A DNA stretch of 16,365 bases. It comes from Pleurocapsa sp. MO_226.B13 (GTDB lineage: Bacteria > Cyanobacteriota > Cyanobacteriia > Cyanobacteriales > Xenococcaceae). This document shows, in pieces, positions 13,388 to 16,365 of the stretch. Under the pieces are notes generated by a model that searched no databases, had not been told where the DNA came from, and worked only from the letters and a program-made list of their open reading frames with translations. Position 1 is the stretch's first letter. Each line of letters starts with the position of its first letter. Location of the stretch: positions 1 through 16,365 of the forward strand of contig JASJEI010000253.1 in assembly GCA_030064795.1 (NCBI GenBank), given 5' to 3'. The position numbers and the translations under genes are program-made.

Positions 13388-13477
13388 ATTATTGAGTCAG
13401 GTGGGCAAAAAGATCTATACTTACTTTCTCGATGCTAATTTGAGAAATTTGCCGATCTTACCTACTAATTCCTTTAT

Positions 13478-14431
13478 TTAGACGATCGATAATTCGCCGA
13501 TAGTTTCCAAACGTTTGTAGGTACTCAACTGCATAAAAGTATCAGAGAGCGTTTCGGCGATCGCAGGAGAAATCCAACCCATCTGCTTGAGTAATTGAAT
13601 TGCTACTGCATATTTAGCTCGTTTGGCTCCATCTTTTACTTTAATCGCCAGTCCCATTCCCTGACCAATTCTACCCACACATTGGATACCTTCTGCTCCT
13701 GATTTACTCACTAATTCTCCCTCGCTCAGGCGCATTAACTCGGTATCAAAAGCTCCATCTCCCGAAATCATCCTCGGATGGTAAGTCATTGCTCTAGCTA
13801 TACGCTCTAAGTCTAGACTGTTCCCTGCTGCTAACTGGGCATAAAGATGGGCCATCTGCTGTAGCTGCATCGAATAGGTAGGCATTCCACAATCATCGTG
13901 CGCGCCAATCAACTCATCTCCAGGCATTTCTAGTAGTTCTGATATTTTACTTAGGATTAGTTTTTGGGCGGGATTAGAACGGTGTAAATAGGTATTTAAG
14001 GGCCAATTACGATTTTTGCAGACAGCCAGGATCCCAGCGTGTTTTCCAGAACAATTGTGTTCTAAACGGTTAGTTTTCCCCGGGGGAATGGGACACTGTA
14101 GGTTACTGGGATCGATATCGGCACGCCAAAGTATATTAAATGCTTGTCGGGCTTGCTCGATTGTTCCTCGGTGAGAGCTACAAATAATTGCTAAATCGCG
14201 ATCGCTCAAGTCATATTTTTGTAGCGTTCCTGTAGTTGTAACTGCCAATGCCTGAAAAGGTTTTAAAGCCGAACGAATAAATGCTGGTGTTTCCGAGTTT
14301 CCTGCTACTAGCAACACCCGTCCTCGACTATCGCAAACTGTTGCTTCTACTTGGTGGGATGATTCGACAATTCCTTCTCGGAGGAGATGGACTTCTAGTG
14401 GAGTGGCTTGAGTTCGTTTTCCCCTGGTCAT
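13478..14431 (-). CDS. Rhizobial-type L-asparaginase (Asparaginase_II family)
   Basis: This 317-residue protein belongs to the Rhizobium-type asparaginase family (Asparaginase_II; class 3, like Rhizobium etli AnsA), distinct from the E. coli enzymes. It should hydrolyse L-asparagine to aspartate and ammonia. Family landmarks: Ser54 and Lys57 in RSALKPFQA, CSSHRG (84-89), NCSGKHAG (126-133), the zinc-ligand-type Cys/His region HDDCGMPTYS (178-187), and Lys243 in SKSGAEG. It has no signal peptide, so it is cytoplasmic. The ATG at 14431 gives a normal length. The gene follows CGLD27 by 38 bases and ends the yqeK-rsfS-CGLD27-asparaginase series, an order I recall from other cyanobacteria, so co-transcription is likely. 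Confidence 0.92.
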   Translation of the reverse strand: MTRGKRTQATPLEVHLLREGIVESSHQVEATVCDSRGRVLLVAGNSETPAFIRSALKPFQALAVTTTGTLQKYDLSDRDLAIICSSHRGTIEQARQAFNILWRADIDPSNLQCPIPPGKTNRLEHNCSGKHAGILAVCKNRNWPLNTYLHRSNPAQKLILSKISELLEMPGDELIGAHDDCGMPTYSMQLQQMAHLYAQLAAGNSLDLERIARAMTYHPRMISGDGAFDTELMRLSEGELVSKSGAEGIQCVGRIGQGMGLAIKVKDGAKRAKYAVAIQLLKQMGWISPAIAETLSDTFMQLSTYKRLETIGELSIV

Positions 14432-14469
14432 TAGATATTAAATTTAAAAAAAAAATAATCGTGCTGAGT

Positions 14470-14973
14470 TTAGCTAAAAATCAGCCAAATCAGACTATTT
14501 AAAGCAATAATTCCGGCAAATAAGCCGTAGGTTTTGTGGAATCGACTGAGTATGGGGTCAATTTCATAGCTAGCAATTAGCCGATCGCGGTTTAACATCG
14601 TAGTGGGCTTGATCCAGGTTTGTCCGTCGTACCAGCCAGACTCTTCATAAAAAATGCGATCGCTTTTGAGGCGATCTCTGACATATTGCCAACCGAGATA
14701 AATTCGAGATAAAAATATTCCTGCCAAAATACAAATACCAATTAAGCTCGATAAAACACAATGCAGCCAATCATGTCTGGGGACAAAAACCGACATTGCT
14801 AAAGGAATTGCCAAAATTGCACTCCAAAAGCCAACCCAGGCTATTTTTCTACTATATTTGCCGACTGTCAGAGTTCCCCAATCAAAGAGCCAAGTTTCTT
14901 TTAATTGTTGGTATTCATAAATTGGTTGTTGTTCTTTTGGGACTGGGCAAAAGTTTACGGTTGATTTATTCAT
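14470..14973 (-). CDS. CGLD27-like membrane protein (DUF1230)
   Basis: This 167-residue membrane protein is of the CGLD27/DUF1230 family, conserved in cyanobacteria, algae and plants; the alga and plant members have been linked to photosynthesis and iron-related acclimation, without a known reaction. Landmarks: CPVPKEQQPIYEYQQLKETW near the N-terminus, DRIFYEESGWYDGQTWIKP in the middle, and DRLIASYEIDPILSR further on. Hydrophobic segments lie at about 46-63, 71-90 and 146-166. ATG 14973 is chosen because it lies in the sequence ATGAATAA, overlapping the rsfS stop by 8 bases, a sign of translational coupling; an in-frame ATG at 15006 would extend the protein by 11 unconserved-looking residues deep into rsfS. 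Confidence 0.85.
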   Translation of the reverse strand: MNKSTVNFCPVPKEQQPIYEYQQLKETWLFDWGTLTVGKYSRKIAWVGFWSAILAIPLAMSVFVPRHDWLHCVLSSLIGICILAGIFLSRIYLGWQYVRDRLKSDRIFYEESGWYDGQTWIKPTTMLNRDRLIASYEIDPILSRFHKTYGLFAGIIALNSLIWLIFS

Positions 14974-15400
14974 AGCGGATTTCACTGTTTCGGTCAGAAA
15001 ATTCAATGCGCTCCGCGTGTCCCCAGAACGCTTCTAAATTATAGTATTCTCTCTCTTCGGGAAGAAAGGTATGAACGATTACGTCTTCATAGTCTTGAAC
15101 TACCCACTCCCCTTCTCGTTTCCCTGAAACTCTTACAGGAACTCGATGATATTTTTCTTCAATTTTTTCTTCTATCGATTCGGCGATCGCTTTTAGTTGA
15201 GTTCTGGAAAATCCGGTAATAATTACAAAGTAATCAGCTAAATATGAAATGTCAGTTACCTTAAGCAACACGATATCCTGCGCTTTTTTATCTTCTGCTG
15301 CTTCGGCTATCTGTAAAGCTAATTCTTTACTATCTACCGCAATGGGATTTTGAGATTGTTGTTCTCTGACGATCGCTTGTTCCGATGATAATTTACTCAT
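14966..15400 (-). CDS. rsfS: Ribosome silencing factor RsfS (Iojap)
   Basis: This 144-residue protein of the RsfS/Iojap family binds ribosomal protein L14 (uL14) of the large subunit and blocks subunit joining when nutrients are short. Family tracts: AAEDKKAQDIVLLKVTDIS (33-51), YLADYFVIITGFSRTQLKAI (53-72), and EGEWVVQDYEDVIVHTFLPE...REYYNLEAFWG (about 96-127), which is the most conserved part. The first 25 residues are variable. The ATG at 15400 gives a normal length. It lies 68 bases after yqeK and overlaps the next gene by 8 bases. yqeK and rsfS neighbour each other in many bacteria, which supports the identity of both. Confidence 0.95.
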   Translation of the reverse strand: MSKLSSEQAIVREQQSQNPIAVDSKELALQIAEAAEDKKAQDIVLLKVTDISYLADYFVIITGFSRTQLKAIAESIEEKIEEKYHRVPVRVSGKREGEWVVQDYEDVIVHTFLPEEREYYNLEAFWGHAERIEFSDRNSEIRYE

Positions 15401-15468
15401 TCAAATACAATTTAAGGGTTTTACTTTAGCTCGATAGGCTTTATTTAAGGACAGTTTCTAGTTGAGTT

Positions 15469-16044
15469 TCAGTTATTTTCCCTGGCTTTGGCTAAAGCCC
15501 AATTTCTAGTCAAAATAGCGCGGGGATGAATAATTTTTTGTCGGTCTACTAAATATTTTAAAGAATAATCACTGGTTTGTTGTACACATTTGTAAAGATT
15601 TTCTTTGGCTATAGCCCTCAAGTTATTTAATTCCGTATTATCGCCCCGATTTGGTTCGAGAGCATCGGCAATGAATACGACACAGCTTAATTTACTCATT
15701 TCTGGCGTACCCAAAGTATGATTGCCAATAGCAGTCAAAATTTCTGGATCGTTAATGCCAAATTCTTGCTGTGCGACTACTGCACCTACCTCCGCATGAA
15801 GTAGATGGGGCGAACTCAGACATACTGCATCTACTGGTATTTTTGACTCTGTAGCCATTGTCAGTAATTTTTTCGCAGCAAAGAACTTTGCTAAATCGTG
15901 CATTAACCCTGCCTTTGCTGCTCGTTCCTCGTCCAGTTGATGGCAACGAGCTAAATCTATACAGGTTTGCTCTACGCCTAGTATGTGTTGCAGACGATGC
16001 TCGGAAACATTTTCTTTCAGCCAAGAGATAATGCGATCGCGCAT
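15469..16044 (-). CDS. yqeK: YqeK, HD-domain diadenosine tetraphosphatase (symmetrical)
   Basis: This 191-residue HD-domain phosphohydrolase is of the YqeK family, which in other bacteria hydrolyses Ap4A symmetrically to two ADP. Metal and active-site residues fit: His20 (RLQHILGVEQT), His49-Asp50 (GLMHDLAK), His83 (LLHAEVGA), His109 (IGNHTLG) and Asp127 (VVFIADALEPNRG). Length is normal. The ATG at 16044 lies in the sequence CGCGATCGCATTATC (complement), with no strong ribosome site visible. It heads the series yqeK-rsfS-CGLD27-asparaginase, and its promoter should lie in 16045-16150, an AT-rich stretch without a clear consensus pair. Confidence 0.94.
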   Translation of the reverse strand: MRDRIISWLKENVSEHRLQHILGVEQTCIDLARCHQLDEERAAKAGLMHDLAKFFAAKKLLTMATESKIPVDAVCLSSPHLLHAEVGAVVAQQEFGINDPEILTAIGNHTLGTPEMSKLSCVVFIADALEPNRGDNTELNNLRAIAKENLYKCVQQTSDYSLKYLVDRQKIIHPRAILTRNWALAKARENN

Positions 16045-16152
16045 ATAAATTTATCTAGTTTAATAATTAAAAACCATCATAACGATTTCTCCGGCTATAA
16101 GCTTCAAGCTATTTAATTATTTATAGTATTTTCATTGTAACTCAAGTTGCTA

Positions 16153-16272
16153 CTAATTGCCCAAATGATGTTTCCCTAGAGTAGTAGCAAAAATCGCTCT
16201 AGCTCGTTCAAAAAATATCTTAGCTTCTTCTATTTCCCCTTTTTGTTTGAGAGACTGTTCATAAAGTAAATC
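16153..16272 (-). pseudogene. C-terminal remnant of a tetratricopeptide-repeat protein gene
   Basis: Thirty-nine codons on the minus strand read LLYEQSLKQKGEIEEAKIFF followed by ERARAIFATTLGKHHLGN and a stop. This is the end of the TPR type common in cyanobacteria (Y..QG...EAE.L..RALAI....LG..HP). A stop codon (16273-16275) directly precedes it in the same frame, and then comes an inverted-repeat element, so the gene's front part is missing here. It may continue or reappear beyond the window. It lies 108 bases upstream of yqeK in the same orientation. Confidence 0.65.
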
Positions 16273-16298
16273 TTAAGAGGAGTATAACGTTAAACTTT

Positions 16299-16361
16299 GT
16301 TGGGTTACGGCGAATAGCCAATTAAAAGACTGATTCTAGAAAAATACTCGCCTAACCCAAC
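16299..16361. repeat. GTTGGGTTA-type inverted repeat element at the window edge
   Basis: GTTGGGTTACGGCGA (16299-16313) is inverted as TCGCCTAACCCAAC (16348-16361) with one bulged base. The internal 34 bases are AT-rich and non-coding. The outer GTAGGTTGGGTTA is a well-known dispersed repeat in cyanobacteria. It sits at the broken end of the TPR remnant and probably caused or marks that break. Confidence 0.75.
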
Positions 16362-16365
16362 CTAC

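Noticed and set aside
14974..15006. Upstream ATG for CGLD27
   Set aside because: It would overlap rsfS by 41 bases; the ATGAATAA overlap at 14973 is the more natural start.

Overview
The window looks like chromosomal DNA of a cyanobacterium. The HIP1 octamer GCGATCGC occurs about sixteen times (for example at 1354, 1666, 5927, 7835, 10416, 14658 and 16034). Several genes belong to cyanobacterial or plastid-lineage families: DUF4347, DUF1823, CCB1/DUF3529, CGLD27/DUF1230 and a NucA-type nuclease. Short cyanobacterial-style palindromic repeats are scattered throughout. I cannot name the genus. No rRNA, tRNA or CRISPR array was seen.

Left part (1-2740): a DUF4347 protein gene on the minus strand is cut off by a strongly structured RNA-like sequence, possibly the start of a group II intron. 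Then come a DUF218/YdcF-like membrane protein gene and an insertion-sequence graveyard. In the graveyard an IS5-type transposase has a stop codon and a 128-bp repeat insertion, and it abuts a fragment of a second, oppositely oriented transposase.

Centre (2739-10740, all plus strand): an AraC-type regulator, a DUF6463 membrane protein, a RibD/dihydrofolate-reductase-like protein and a TetR regulator precede a run of five enzyme-like genes. These are an alpha/beta hydrolase with a Sec signal, a protein with two SnoaL-like domains, a short-chain dehydrogenase with a twin-arginine signal, an exported VOC/glyoxalase-fold protein, and a cytoplasmic aldo/keto reductase. A 58-codon scrap of another dehydrogenase lies before the last gene. 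Four of the five products look exported, so the group may form a small periplasmic pathway for modifying or detoxifying an organic substrate. The substrate is unknown. This is the best candidate in the window for an undescribed system.

Right part (10741-16365) is housekeeping. It holds a DUF1823 gene (plus strand) and then a minus-strand series: a SnoaL/DUF4440 protein, the cytochrome b6 haem-attachment factor CCB1, a lipoprotein NucA-like nuclease, and the block yqeK - rsfS - CGLD27 - asparaginase. The last of these genes are tightly spaced and rsfS overlaps CGLD27 by 8 bases. The window ends in a 39-residue tail of a tetratricopeptide-repeat gene whose upstream part has been replaced by a GTTGGGTTA inverted-repeat element.

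A recurring theme is repeat invasion. Two related GTAGAGACG palindromes, a 24-bp insertion that splits a HIP1 site in the AraC gene without breaking the frame, a 128-bp insertion in a transposase, and an oligonucleotide repeat translated inside the DUF4347 protein all lie within 16 kb.
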